Assembly (NCBI GenBank): GCA_963719165.1
Contig: CAVRAV010000001.1
Coordinates: forward strand, 62,001-126,000
DNA length: 64,000 nucleotides
From: JAOUEA01 sp963719165
GTDB taxonomy: Bacteria > Actinomycetota > UBA4738 > HRBIN12
Direction of reading: 5' to 3'
This document shows, one piece after another, positions 42,774-52,555 of this stretch. A program made the translations under genes and the position numbers. The notes beneath the pieces were generated by a model. That model was not told where the DNA came from. It saw only the letters and a program-made list of their open reading frames with translations, and ran no database searches. Position 1 is the first letter of the stretch. Every line of letters starts with the position of its first letter.

Positions 42774-45599
42774 ATGGACGCCGCGGCGGATCGCGTGGTC
42801 GGTAGGGAAGAGGAACTCGCCTCGATCACCCGATGGCTGCATGATCGAGACTCCCTGCCCGGCGTCCTCGTCCTCGAAGGTGAGCCCGGCATCGGTAAGA
42901 CGACGCTCTGGCGGCAAGGGGTCGAGCTCGCAGCGGGAGCTTCCTACCGGCTGTTGTCGTCGAGCCCGTCTCAGCCGGAGGCTCGGCTCCCCTACACGGT
43001 GCTCGGTGACCTACTCGACCCCGTGCAGGGGGAGGTGCTCGAGACCTTGCCGAAACCCCAGCGCCGTGCTCTCGAGGGCGCGCTCTTCCTGGAGGAGCCA
43101 GATGGCGGAGGCGATCCATCGCCGGACCAACGAGCGATCGCGTTGGCCTTCTTGGGAGCGATCCGAACCCTCTCCGATGAGAGGTCCCTCGTCATCGCGA
43201 TCGATGATCTTCAATGGCTCGACGAGCCCTCGGCCTTCGTGCTCGAGTTCGTGCTGCGTCGCCTTCACCGCGAGCCGGTCGCCGTCTTGTGCGGCCTGCG
43301 AAGCGGTGAGCAGCGTGCCCCGATCGCGCTGGATCGCGCTTCACCACAGGGCCGACTCACCCGTATCGTCGTAGGTTCGCTCAGCGTCGGAGCGGTTCAG
43401 CGACTCCTGAGCGATCGCCTCGGGCTCGTGCTGTCTCGGCCCAAGCTGCGTCGGCTCCAAGAGCTCTCGGGCGGGAACCCCTTCTTCGCCCTGGAGTTGG
43501 GGCGCGCGGCGCAACGCGGCGCGATCCAGCTCGAGGCCGCCGAGCCACTACCCGGAACGTTGCACGCGCTGGTGCAGGACCGGCTCTCGACACTGACGCC
43601 CGAGGCGCGCGCCAGCCTTCTCGTCGTCGCCGCGCTGTCGCATCCGACCCTGGAACTCGTGAGGCAGGCCCTCGGCCACGACCCGGGGCCGGCGCTCGCT
43701 TCGGCGGTCGCGGGCGACATGATCGTGTTCCACGCAGATCGAATCCGCTTCACCCACCCGCTTCTCGCGTCCGCCGTGTACGCAGCAGCCGACGCCGAGG
43801 AACGGCGAACGCTTCACCGCGCCTTGGCTGGGCTGATCGGCGATGTCGACGAGCAGGCGCACCATCTCGCCTTCGGCACCGAAGGCCCCGATGCAGGGGT
43901 TGCGACGACGCTCGAGGACGTCGCCCGCCGGGCCCGGATCCGAGGAGCGTTGACGGTGGCGACCGAGCTCTCGGAACACGCAAGGCGACTGACGCCTCCG
44001 GACAGGACGGATGACCAACATCGACGAACGATCCTCGCCGCGTCCAACGCGTTCGAGGTGGGCGAAAGTAGCGAAGCGCGCGCGCTCTTGGAAGCGGCGC
44101 TCGCGGACGTACCGCCGGGCCCATCTCGGGCCGAGCTCCTCTACTGGCTCGCCAACGTTGGAACATACGAGGGCGACCGCCGAGAGAGCGTCGATCTCTT
44201 CGAACGAGCCCTCGCCGAGGCGGGTGACGACCTCTCCCTTCGGGCCAGACTCGAGGCAGACATGGCGGACGCTCTGTTCCTGCTGCGCGCGGACCTTCCA
44301 GCCGCGGCGAAGCATGCGCGGTCCGCCGTCGCCTCCGCGGAGGGCCTAGCGGATCGCTCGATACAGATCCTGGCTCTCGGCGTACACGGGCTTACCGACG
44401 CGATCGTCGGTGGAAGAGAGTGGCGGGACGCCCTCGCTCGAGGGATCTCCCTCGAAGGCCCGGAGGATCCCGTTCGCCTCGTATCCACGTCGTCGTTCTG
44501 TCTGGCGGTCAACTACACCTGGGCGGACCAGTTCGACGAGGCCCGAGCCATCTTCCATTCACTCCGGGCACGTGCCGCCGAAACCGCCGAGGACAGCGCG
44601 CTTCCTTGGATCCTCGCTCATTGGAGCCTCGTCGAGGCTTTCGCCGGGCGCTGGGAGGAGGGCACCCGGCTCGCTCAGGAGGCGTACGGGGTCGGGATGC
44701 AGGTCGGGCAAGAGCCGCAGCGCCTCTTTTCGCTGGGGGTACGAGCGCTCCTACGGGCCTCTCAGGGAGATGCCGATGGCGCACGGGCCGACGCAGCCGA
44801 TGTTCGTGAACTCGCCGAGCGGAACGGGGTGATGATCGCGGCGATCCTCGCCTCGTCGGCCCTCGGGCTCCTTGAACTGTCGCTGGAACATCCCGCGGCC
44901 ACACACGAGGTACTCGGCCCTCTGGTCGAACGTCTCGAGGCGGGCGGTGTCCGCGAGCCGGGCTCAGCGCGCTTCATCCCCGACGAGATCGAGGCACTCA
45001 TCATCCTCGGCCGTCTCGATGAAGCCGAGCCGCTCCTGCTCCGTCTCGAACGACGGGCTCGACGGCTCGATCGGGTATCCGCCCTCGCCGCCGCGAACCG
45101 TTGCCGGGGGCTGCTCCACGCCGCGCGCGGCGACTTGAACGCGGCCATCGCCTCGCTCGAAGGAGCGCTCGTTCAGCACGAGCGTGTATCCATCCCGTTC
45201 GAGCGCGCCCGCACGCTCCTTGTGCTCGGGGCAACGCGACGAAGGGCCAGGATGAAGCGACCCGCGCGCGAGGCTCTGGAGGAGTCGCTCGGGACGTTCG
45301 AAGGTCTCGGAGCGGTGGTGTGGAGCGGCAGGGCTCGCTCCGAGCTCGCAAGGATCGGAGGCCGTCGACCATCCACGGGCGAATTGACGCCCACCGAGAG
45401 GCGGATCGCGCAACTCGCCGCCGAAGGCAACACCGACAAGGAGATCGCGGCGGCGCTCTACGTGACGCCGAAGACCGTCGGCACGCAGCTCTCGCGCATC
45501 TATCGCAAGCGAGGGGTCCGGTCGCGGACCGAGCTCGCCTCAGCGATGCGAGGCGACGCCGACGTCCCCAAGAAGGCCCCCAAGGTTCCCAAAGAGTAG
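42774..45599 (+). CDS. LAL-type LuxR-family regulator (AAA + TPR-like + HTH)
   Basis: A 941-residue regulator. An N-terminal AAA/STAND ATPase has Walker A GEPGIGKTT (about 36-44) and Walker B LVIAIDDLQWLD (about 140-151). The long central part (about 350-850) is helical and TPR-like with many Ala/Glu repeats, and a LuxR helix-turn-helix lies at about 870-925 (LTPTERRIAQLAAEGNTDKEI, VTPKTVGTQLSRIY). Large ATP-binding LuxR regulators of this kind sense a small ligand and activate nearby genes. The tail ends in a short Lys/Pro repeat (KKAPKVPKE). Targets are not evident; the cyd operon is divergent. Confidence 0.9.
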   Translation: MDAAADRVVGREEELASITRWLHDRDSLPGVLVLEGEPGIGKTTLWRQGVELAAGASYRLLSSSPSQPEARLPYTVLGDLLDPVQGEVLETLPKPQRRALEGALFLEEPDGGGDPSPDQRAIALAFLGAIRTLSDERSLVIAIDDLQWLDEPSAFVLEFVLRRLHREPVAVLCGLRSGEQRAPIALDRASPQGRLTRIVVGSLSVGAVQRLLSDRLGLVLSRPKLRRLQELSGGNPFFALELGRAAQRGAIQLEAAEPLPGTLHALVQDRLSTLTPEARASLLVVAALSHPTLELVRQALGHDPGPALASAVAGDMIVFHADRIRFTHPLLASAVYAAADAEERRTLHRALAGLIGDVDEQAHHLAFGTEGPDAGVATTLEDVARRARIRGALTVATELSEHARRLTPPDRTDDQHRRTILAASNAFEVGESSEARALLEAALADVPPGPSRAELLYWLANVGTYEGDRRESVDLFERALAEAGDDLSLRARLEADMADALFLLRADLPAAAKHARSAVASAEGLADRSIQILALGVHGLTDAIVGGREWRDALARGISLEGPEDPVRLVSTSSFCLAVNYTWADQFDEARAIFHSLRARAAETAEDSALPWILAHWSLVEAFAGRWEEGTRLAQEAYGVGMQVGQEPQRLFSLGVRALLRASQGDADGARADAADVRELAERNGVMIAAILASSALGLLELSLEHPAATHEVLGPLVERLEAGGVREPGSARFIPDEIEALIILGRLDEAEPLLLRLERRARRLDRVSALAAANRCRGLLHAARGDLNAAIASLEGALVQHERVSIPFERARTLLVLGATRRRARMKRPAREALEESLGTFEGLGAVVWSGRARSELARIGGRRPSTGELTPTERRIAQLAAEGNTDKEIAAALYVTPKTVGTQLSRIYRKRGVRSRTELASAMRGDADVPKKAPKVPKE

Positions 45600-45738
45600 G
45601 ACTTCTCCGACTTTCTCCCGACGCGAGCCTGTTCCACCCTCTTCCTCGAGAGGCGGGTGCCGACGGGATCATGCGGATCGGGAGTGAGCGAGCCGAGGGA
45701 ACGGCCTGGGAGCCGGCGCGCGAGACGAGGCGCTCGAC

Positions 45739-46342
45739 CGTGAGCACAATCGCGAGCGGATATCAAAAGACGGGTCCGCTCGTTTCGGTGGTCGTGATGT
45801 CGTGCGTGCTTCTGTTGACCGTCATGATCACGGTCGTGGCCACGCGAGAAGCCTCCCCGCCACGGACTGAAACGCGTACAGCGACTCACGCTCCAACGGG
45901 GACCCCGCTAGGTCAAACGATCAGCCCGCGGGTGGGCACCGCTGCGCGATGGATCGAGGGGCTGGCCCGGGGCCTCATCATGTCGAACGACGTGGCTGCC
46001 CACCTCAGCGGACGGGCGCCCGAGACGGCGAGGATGCTCACGGCCGCGTGGTCCGAGCTGGGGACGTTGCGCAACCCAGCTCAGGTGCGTACCGCGGCGC
46101 GCTGGATCGAAGGGCTGGCCGAGGGTCTGATCATGCCGAAGGATGTGGGTGACCACCTGAGCGGACAAGCACCCGAGACTGCGCGCACGCTGACGGCAGC
46201 GTGGTCGGAGCTGGATCCCTCGCTCGAGCGAATTCAGCGGAAGGAGATGCTCGCGAGCAGGACCCATCCCGCGACGGTTGATGACGCTCGAGGAGATGGC
46301 GAACGTGGCCGCCTTCATGGCCCGATCAGGCGAGCGGGGTGA
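45739..46342 (+). CDS. membrane-anchored protein with two 51-residue tandem repeats, 3' end lost
   Basis: From GTG 45739, one transmembrane helix (GPLVSVVVMSCVLLLTVMI) precedes a Thr/Pro-rich linker and two near-identical units beginning TAARWIEGLA and ending LTAAWSEL. About 75 percent of positions match between units. After 46213 the frame runs into an SDR relic, so its own C-terminus is missing or was fused by a deletion. No family is recognised. ATG 45671 is an alternative start in the same frame. Confidence 0.45.
45938..46213 (+). repeat. 153-base tandem repeat (one full and one partial copy)
   Basis: The unit starting ACCGC(T/G)GCGCG recurs exactly 153 bases on (45938 and 46091). The second copy keeps 41 of 51 codons before the sequence changes. 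The frame is preserved, so the repeat arose within coding sequence. Confidence 0.75.
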
Positions 46343-46386
46343 CGGGCACGACCGTCAACCTGACGATGGGACGCCTGGACGACTAG
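46214..46386 (+). pseudogene. C-terminal remnant of an SDR-family oxidoreductase
   Basis: Across three frames this reads IQRKEMLASRTHPATV, then MTLEEMANVAAFMA (from 46281), then DQASGVTGTTVNLTMGRLDD and TAG at 46384-46386. That is the closing segment of a typical SDR (substrate helix, ASDxASG-TGTxxNLTxG, end). Two frameshifts (near 46279 and 46322) and loss of the Rossmann part make it a relic. Confidence 0.7.
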
Positions 46387-46568
46387 GGGCGGCGCGCGGA
46401 CGTGTCGAACGCCTCGTCGCATGCTTTCATCCGGGCGCCGCTTGGCCCTCTGAGTCCCACCGACGTCGGGTTGACTGCAGCGGGAAGGACATCGGTGGAC
46501 GATCCCGACCGGGGATCGAACGGAACTGGAACGACCGGCGATAGCGGGGATCCAGGTGCGATCTCTGA

Positions 46569-46838
46569 GCGCTCGAGGGTGCGGCGCGCGCGCATCGCTT
46601 GCTGGCACATCCCGACATCGCCTTCCCCCAGCAGCTCAACCCGGCGGTCGCGCCCCTGGGATGGCGTCCGCGCTTCGTGGATTACCTCTACCTGGCCTTC
46701 ACCAACGCCACGGCATTCAGCCCGACGGACGCGATGCCGCTGGCAGCGATGGCCAGGCTCACGGTGGCAGTTCAGGCGAGGATCTCCCTCGCCATCCTCG
46801 GTCTCATCGTGGCGCGAGCGGTCAACATCCTGAAGTAG
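46569..46838 (+). pseudogene. C-terminal remnant of a DUF1345-like membrane protein
   Basis: The frame reads LEGAARAHRLLAHPDIAFPQQ, then VDYLYLAFTNATAFSPTDAMPLAAMARLT and a helix LAILGLIVARAVNIL. This is the last third of a roughly 200-residue actinobacterial membrane protein with the motif FTNATAFSPTD. Just upstream a TGA (46566-46568) stands where relatives have Trp, and no start or N-terminal helices are found. Confidence 0.6.
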
Positions 46839-46901
46839 CCGGCCACGGCCGTCGACGCCGCCGCCTGATAGCTTCCCCTGGACCCAGGGCGTTCGAGGAG
46901 G

Positions 46902-48704
46902 ATGATGGCACTTCGCATCGAGGACTACGCGCTCATCGGCGACACCCACACGTCGGCACTGGTCGGGATCGATGGGTCGGTCGACTGGCTCTGCCTGCCC
47001 CGATTCGATTCATCGGCGTGCTTCGCGTCGCTGCTCGGCACGCGGGACAACGGTTCCTGGGAGCTCGCGCCCGAGGGGACCGTGACCGGGACCACGCGCC
47101 GCTATCGCCCGGCGAGCCTCGTGCTCGAGACGGACTTCGAGACGGCGGACGGGGTCGTGCGGATCGTCGACTGCATGCCGAGCCGCGACGTGCACCCGCG
47201 CCTCGTCCGGGTGGTGCAGGGCATCAGCGGCACCGTCTCCATGCGGACACGGTTCAGGCCTCGGTTCGATTACGGGCGCACCCGGCCGTGGGCGGTCGTG
47301 GAAGGGGGCGTCGTGACGGCCGGGGCAGGGCCTGAGGCGCTCGAGCTGCGCGGAGACGTGCCGCTGGAGGTCGCGGACGATCACCACGCTGCCGACTTCA
47401 CGGTGGGAGAGGGTGACACGATCGGTTTCGTCCTGTCCTGGTATTCCTCGTGGGGGGAAACCCCGGAGCCCATCGACGCCGCCCAGGCCGTGGAGGAAAC
47501 CGATGCATGGTGGCGCGAATGGTCCGGACGCTCGACCTACCACGGTGGATGGGCCGACGAGGTGGAGCGATCGCTCATCACGCTGAAGGCGCTCACGTAC
47601 GCCCCCACGGGGGGCATCGTGGCGGCACCCACGACCTCGCTGCCGGAGTTCCTGGGCGGGGTTCGCAACTGGGACTACCGCTTCTGCTGGCTGCGGGACG
47701 CGGCGCTCACCCTGGACGCCCTGATGGCGGCGGGCTACGTGGAGGAGGCCACCAGGTGGCGCGACTGGACGATCCGCGCCGTCGCCGGTGACCCCGAGGA
47801 CCTCCAGATCATGTACGGCATCGCCGGCGAACGCCGACTCGACGAGTACGAGCTCGACTGGCTCACCGGCTACGAGGGATCGGCGCCGGTTCGCGTCGGG
47901 AACGCGGCGTCCGGGCAGTTGCAGCTCGACGTGTACGGCGAGCTCGCCGACGCGATCTACCGGGCTCGCGAGCTCGGGATGAAGGGCCTGCCGCAGGCGA
48001 TCCCGGTCGCCGAAGGGCTCGCGGCCTGGCTCGAGGAGCACTGGCGCGACCCCGACGACGGCGTGTGGGAGGTGCGCGGACCCCGGCGGAACTTCGTGCA
48101 CTCGAAGGTGATGGCGTGGGTGGCCGCCGACCGTCTCGTGAAGATCGCTGAGGATTCGGGGATCGACTCGCCGCTGACCAAGCTGAAGCAGATGCGCGAT
48201 GACATCCACGAGGAGGTGTGCCGGGAGGGCTACGACGCGGAGCGGAACACGTTCACCCAGTACTACGGGTCCTCCCAGCTCGACGCCGCGCTGCTGCTGA
48301 TCCCCCAGGTGGGGTTCCTGCCCCCGTCGGATCCTCGCGTGGTGGGCACCGTGGAAGCGGTGCAGCGCGAGCTCGTGAAGGACGGGTTCGTGATGCGCTA
48401 CATCCCCGACGCGGATGCCGCCGACGGGCTGCCGCCGGGAGAGGGCGCGTTCCTCGCCTGCAGCTTCTGGCTCGTGATCGACCTCGCGATGCTGGGTCGC
48501 CTCGAAGAGGCGAGAGCGCTGTTCGAGCGCCTGATCGCGCTGCGCAACGACCTCGGGCTCTTCTCCGAGGAATACGACGCCGAGCATGGGCGGCTCATCG
48601 GCAACTTCCCTCAGGCGTTCACGCACCTCACGTTGATCGCGGCGGCGGTGGCCCTCACCGAGGCGGAGGCCGGGGGCTCGCCGGAGGCCGCGGAGAGCTC
48701 GTGA
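46902..48704 (+). CDS. glycoside hydrolase family 15 protein (glucoamylase/trehalase-like)
   Basis: A 600-residue GH15 enzyme. The N-terminal beta domain begins IEDYALIGDTHTSALVG and DGSVDWLCLPRFDS. The (alpha/alpha)6 barrel contains GVRNWDYRFCWLRDAA (acid region) and GLFSEEYD (base Glu). These actinobacterial GH15 enzymes release glucose from maltodextrin or split trehalose; no signal peptide is seen, so an intracellular role is likely. ATG 46902 follows GAGGAGG. Its stop overlaps the epimerase start (GTGA). Confidence 0.9.
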   Translation: MMALRIEDYALIGDTHTSALVGIDGSVDWLCLPRFDSSACFASLLGTRDNGSWELAPEGTVTGTTRRYRPASLVLETDFETADGVVRIVDCMPSRDVHPRLVRVVQGISGTVSMRTRFRPRFDYGRTRPWAVVEGGVVTAGAGPEALELRGDVPLEVADDHHAADFTVGEGDTIGFVLSWYSSWGETPEPIDAAQAVEETDAWWREWSGRSTYHGGWADEVERSLITLKALTYAPTGGIVAAPTTSLPEFLGGVRNWDYRFCWLRDAALTLDALMAAGYVEEATRWRDWTIRAVAGDPEDLQIMYGIAGERRLDEYELDWLTGYEGSAPVRVGNAASGQLQLDVYGELADAIYRARELGMKGLPQAIPVAEGLAAWLEEHWRDPDDGVWEVRGPRRNFVHSKVMAWVAADRLVKIAEDSGIDSPLTKLKQMRDDIHEEVCREGYDAERNTFTQYYGSSQLDAALLLIPQVGFLPPSDPRVVGTVEAVQRELVKDGFVMRYIPDADAADGLPPGEGAFLACSFWLVIDLAMLGRLEEARALFERLIALRNDLGLFSEEYDAEHGRLIGNFPQAFTHLTLIAAAVALTEAEAGGSPEAAESS

Positions 48705-49654
48705 ACCAGCGGGGCGACGATCCGGCCCGGCCCCCCTCCGGCGCCCAGCACGAGATCGGCCGCGGCACCCAGCGGGCCGTCGTGTGCGAGGTCGGGGCGA
48801 CGCTGCGCTCCTACGCGATCGACGGCCTCGAGATGCTCGACGGGTTCTCCGCCGGGGAGCGGTCCTCGGCCGGGCGAGGCGAGGTGCTGGCCCCGTGGCC
48901 CAATCGCCTCGACGGCGGGCGGTACGCGTTCGAGGGCGCGCGGGGGCAGGCCGCCCTCGACGAGCCCGAGCACGGCAACGCGATCCACGGCCTCGTGCGC
49001 TGGCTCCCGTGGGGCGAGTTGCGCGGGGCCGAGGACGCCATCACCCTGGGCTGCACCCTCTTCCCGCAACCGGCCTACCCCTGGCAGGTCGAGCTCGCCA
49101 TCGAGTACCGGTTGGGCGACGAGGGATTGACCGTCACGACGACCGCGACCAACCGCTCGGCGGCCGCGGCGCCGTTCGGCATCGGGTTCCATCCTTACCT
49201 GAGCGTCGGAACGGCCGTGGTGAACGACGCCGCGATCGTGATCCCGGCGGCCCGCCGCCTGCTCGCCGATGGCCGCGGGCTGCCGGTGGGGGACGAAGTC
49301 GTGGACGGCACGCCGTTCGATTTCAGGGCCGCCCGCGCGATCGGGGAGACGGTGCTCGACACGGCATTCACCGATCTCGCCCGGGGGCCCGACGGCCGAG
49401 CCCGCGTGACGCTCGCGGATGTCGGGGGCGCAAGGGCGATCACGCTGTGGGTCGACGCGGCGTACCGGTATCTGATGGTCTATACCGGCGACACCTTGGA
49501 GCCCGAGTCCCGCCGTCGGCGGGGGGTGGCCGTCGAGCCGATGACGTGCCCGCCCAACGCGTTCCGCACGGGGCGGCAGGTCATCCGGCTGGAGCCGGAA
49601 CGTCCATGGACCGCCTCGTGGGGGATCGAGGGTGGCGAGGTTGCCGCACGATGA
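48701..49654 (+). CDS. aldose 1-epimerase family protein
   Basis: A 317-residue galactose-mutarotase-fold protein. GEVLAPWPNRLDGGRYAF is the sugar-binding Arg region, GNAIHGLVRWLPW holds the first His, FGIGFHPYLSV the second His, and VAVEPMTCPPNAFRTG the catalytic Glu. It interconverts alpha- and beta-anomers, fitting the glucose released by the overlapping GH15 gene. GTG 48701 is set by the 4-base overlap. Confidence 0.9.
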   Translation: MNQRGDDPARPPSGAQHEIGRGTQRAVVCEVGATLRSYAIDGLEMLDGFSAGERSSAGRGEVLAPWPNRLDGGRYAFEGARGQAALDEPEHGNAIHGLVRWLPWGELRGAEDAITLGCTLFPQPAYPWQVELAIEYRLGDEGLTVTTTATNRSAAAAPFGIGFHPYLSVGTAVVNDAAIVIPAARRLLADGRGLPVGDEVVDGTPFDFRAARAIGETVLDTAFTDLARGPDGRARVTLADVGGARAITLWVDAAYRYLMVYTGDTLEPESRRRRGVAVEPMTCPPNAFRTGRQVIRLEPERPWTASWGIEGGEVAAR

Positions 49655-49680
49655 GAGGATGCCGAGGATGAGGTCCACGC

Positions 49681-50982
49681 ATGGCCGCTGACACCCATGT
49701 GGTGATCGTGGGGGCCGGCTTCGGTGGGCTCGGGTGCGCGAAGGAGCTGGCCAAGTCCGGCGACGTTCGCGTCACCCTCGTCGACAAGCACAACTACCAC
49801 CAGTTCCAGCCGCTGCTCTATCAGGTTGCCACGTTCCAGCTCGCCTCCACGGACATCGCCATCGACACGCGCGCTGAGTTCCGCAAGCATCCGCACATCG
49901 ACGTGAAGATGGGTGAGGTTGTCTCGGCCGATCCCGAGTCTCGATCGATCACCCTCGAGGACGGCCAAATCATCGTCGGCGACGTGCTGGTCCTGGCCGG
50001 CGGGAGCCAGGCGAACTTCTTCGGCACGCCGGGCGCCGAGCACGCGTTCCCCCTCTACTCCCTCGACGACGCCCAGCGGCTTCGGTCGCGGGTCATCGCG
50101 GTCTTCGAAGACGCCGACCGCGATCCCTCGCTCGTCGAGCAGGGCGCCCTGAACTTCGTGATCGTGGGAGCTGGCGCCACCGGCACCGAGATCGCGGGGG
50201 CGCTCTCCGAGCTCATCCGCCACGTCATGCCCTCGGAGTACCGGGACCTGGCCGTCGACCGCGCCAAGGTCATCATGGTTGATCTGGGCGACGCCGTACT
50301 CGGGCCGTTCTCGCCGAAGGCACACGGGTACGCGTCGAAGGTGCTCGAGCGGGACGGCGTCGAGATCCGCCTCGGCACCTCCGTGAAGGAGATCGGCCCC
50401 GGTCACGTGCTGCTGTCCGACGGCACCACGATCAAGACGCGCTGCGTGATCTGGGGCGGGGGACTGGGGGCGGCGTCGCTCGCCGGTGAGGCCGGCCTGC
50501 CTCAGGGCAGGGGAGGTCGCATCGACGTGGCGCCCGACCTCACGGTCCCCGGCCATCCCCACGTGTACGCCGTGGGCGACATCGCGAACATCGCGGGCCC
50601 CGACGGCCGGGCCTTGCCGCAGCTCGGTTCGGTCGCGCTGCAGTCGGGCCGGTGGGCGGCCAAGAACATCCTGGCCGACGTCGCGGGCGAGCCGAGGAAG
50701 GACTTCGACTACCACGACAAGGGCATCATGGCGATGATCGGGCGCAACGCGGCGATCGCCGAGGTGGGGGAGCACCGGCACGAGCTCCACGGATCCATCG
50801 CCTTCGCGGCCTGGCTCGGCGTGCACGTGGAGCTCCTCAGCGGCGTGAAGCAGCGCTTCGATGCGTTCGGGAGCTGGGCGTGGGACTACTTCAGCAAGAC
50901 CCGGGGGCCTCAGGTCCTCGATCGATCGGACGCCGCGAGGATCGACTGGGGCGACGACACCGAAGGAGAGGCCGATGGCTGA
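49681..50982 (+). CDS. type II NADH dehydrogenase (NDH-2)
   Basis: A 433-residue FAD enzyme. VVIVGAGFGGLGCAKEL binds FAD, FVIVGAGATGTEIAGAL binds NADH, and VYAVGDIANI is the FAD-closing motif. A C-terminal hydrophobic/amphipathic segment (IAFAAWLGVHVELLSGVKQRFDAF) would anchor it to the membrane. It passes electrons from NADH to quinone without proton pumping, a natural feed for the cytochrome bd oxidase. It starts 26 bases after the epimerase and overlaps the GMC gene by 8 bases. Confidence 0.9.
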   Translation: MAADTHVVIVGAGFGGLGCAKELAKSGDVRVTLVDKHNYHQFQPLLYQVATFQLASTDIAIDTRAEFRKHPHIDVKMGEVVSADPESRSITLEDGQIIVGDVLVLAGGSQANFFGTPGAEHAFPLYSLDDAQRLRSRVIAVFEDADRDPSLVEQGALNFVIVGAGATGTEIAGALSELIRHVMPSEYRDLAVDRAKVIMVDLGDAVLGPFSPKAHGYASKVLERDGVEIRLGTSVKEIGPGHVLLSDGTTIKTRCVIWGGGLGAASLAGEAGLPQGRGGRIDVAPDLTVPGHPHVYAVGDIANIAGPDGRALPQLGSVALQSGRWAAKNILADVAGEPRKDFDYHDKGIMAMIGRNAAIAEVGEHRHELHGSIAFAAWLGVHVELLSGVKQRFDAFGSWAWDYFSKTRGPQVLDRSDAARIDWGDDTEGEADG

Positions 50983-52528
50983 GCACTACGACGTGATCAT
51001 CGTCGGGACGGGGGCGGGCGGCGGAACGCTCGCGCACACCCTGGCGCCCTCGGGCAAGCGGATCCTCATGCTCGAGCGGGGCGACTACCTGCCGAGGGAG
51101 ACGAACAACTGGGACCCGAAGTCGGTCTTCGAAGAGGGCCGCTACATCTCCGAGGACACCTGGTACGACTCCACGGGCAAGCCGTTCCAGCCCCAGGTGC
51201 ATTACTACGTGGGCGGCGCCACCAAGCTCTACGGGGCCGCGCTGTATCGCCTGCGTCCTCAGGACTTCGGCGAGATCGCTCACGTCGACGGCATCTCGCC
51301 CGCGTGGCCGCTCAGCTACGACGACTTCGAACCGTTCTACACCAAGGCCGAGTGGCTCTACCAGGTCCACGGCGAGCACGGCGCCGACCCCACCGAGGGC
51401 GCGTGGAGCCGGCAGTACCCCTGGCCCGCGGTGTCGAACGAGCCGCGGATCCAGCAGCTCTACGAGGACCTGACGAAGGGCGGCTACCACCCCTACCACG
51501 CGCCGTGCGGGATCCTGCTCGACGAGGCCGACCGTGCCCGGAGCACGTGCATCCGCTGCACGTGGTGCGACGGCTACCCGTGCCTCGTGCACGCGAAGTC
51601 GGACGCTGAGGTGATGGCCGTTCGCCCGGCGCTGGCGTACGACAACGTCGAGCTCCGGGTTGGGGCCGAGGTCGTCAGGCTCGAGACGGATCCGGCCGGC
51701 GGCAGCGTGACCGGTGTCGTCGTGTCGCCCGCGGGCGCGAACGAGGTCTACGAGGCCGACGTCGTCGTCCTCGCGGCCGGCGCGTCAAACAGCGCGAAGA
51801 TCCTGCTGGCCTCGGCGAACGACCGGCATCCCAACGGGCTCGCCAACGGCTCGGATCAGGTGGGGCGCAACTACATGTTCCACAACAGCAAGGCCGTCGT
51901 GGCGCTCGCGAAGGAGCCGAACGACACGGTCTTCCAGAAGACCCTGGCGCTCAACGACTTCTACCTCGGCGCCGAGGGGTACGACTGGCCCGTCGGGCAG
52001 ATCCAGATGGTGGGCAAGTCCAACGCGGAGGCCATGAAGGGAGAGGAGCCGGCCCTCACGAAGCTCGCCCCGCACTGGAGCCTCGCGGACGTCGCGCGCC
52101 ACGCGGTGGACTTCTGGCTCACGACCGAAGACCTGCCAACGGCGGAGAACCGGATCACGCTGGACGGCGACGGGAAGGTGCACCTGGCCTACACGTCGAC
52201 GAACGACGACGAGGCCTCCCGCCTGTATCACGAGCTCAAGACCATCCTCAACCACACGGGCATGGCCGAGCACCACGTGCTCGGGAAGAACTTCTACATG
52301 AACATGAGCATCCCCATCGCGGGCGTCGCCCACCAGGCGGGCACGTGCAGGTTCGGGTCGGACCCGACCACCTCGGTGCTCGACCCCGACTGTAAGGCGC
52401 ACGAGCTGGACAACCTCTACGTCGTGGACACGAGCTTCTTCCCCAGCATCGGCGCCGTGAACCCGGCGCTCACCGCCATCGCCAACGCCATCCGCGTGGG
52501 CGAGCACCTCGCGGCGCGGATGAGCTAG
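50975..52528 (+). CDS. GMC-family oxidoreductase
   Basis: A 517-residue FAD-dependent oxidoreductase. VIIVGTGAGGGTLAHTLA binds FAD, VVVLAAGASNSAKILL follows, and the C-terminal domain has AHQAGTCRFGSD (HQxGTCRxG) and NPALTAIANAIRVGEHL. A cluster TCIRCTWCDGYPC in the middle is typical of the bacterial gluconate/sorbosone-type GMC branch. It likely oxidises a sugar alcohol or polyol; electrons could go to quinone. ATG 50975 overlaps the NDH-2 stop. Confidence 0.9.
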   Translation: MAEHYDVIIVGTGAGGGTLAHTLAPSGKRILMLERGDYLPRETNNWDPKSVFEEGRYISEDTWYDSTGKPFQPQVHYYVGGATKLYGAALYRLRPQDFGEIAHVDGISPAWPLSYDDFEPFYTKAEWLYQVHGEHGADPTEGAWSRQYPWPAVSNEPRIQQLYEDLTKGGYHPYHAPCGILLDEADRARSTCIRCTWCDGYPCLVHAKSDAEVMAVRPALAYDNVELRVGAEVVRLETDPAGGSVTGVVVSPAGANEVYEADVVVLAAGASNSAKILLASANDRHPNGLANGSDQVGRNYMFHNSKAVVALAKEPNDTVFQKTLALNDFYLGAEGYDWPVGQIQMVGKSNAEAMKGEEPALTKLAPHWSLADVARHAVDFWLTTEDLPTAENRITLDGDGKVHLAYTSTNDDEASRLYHELKTILNHTGMAEHHVLGKNFYMNMSIPIAGVAHQAGTCRFGSDPTTSVLDPDCKAHELDNLYVVDTSFFPSIGAVNPALTAIANAIRVGEHLAARMS

Positions 52529-52555
52529 CTCGTCGCGAACGAGAGGGGAGCGAGG

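Noticed and set aside
38126..42805. Very long plus-strand open frame opposite cydABDC
   Set aside because: Composition is Arg/Gly/Asp-rich antisense noise; the minus strand encodes four complete recognised proteins.
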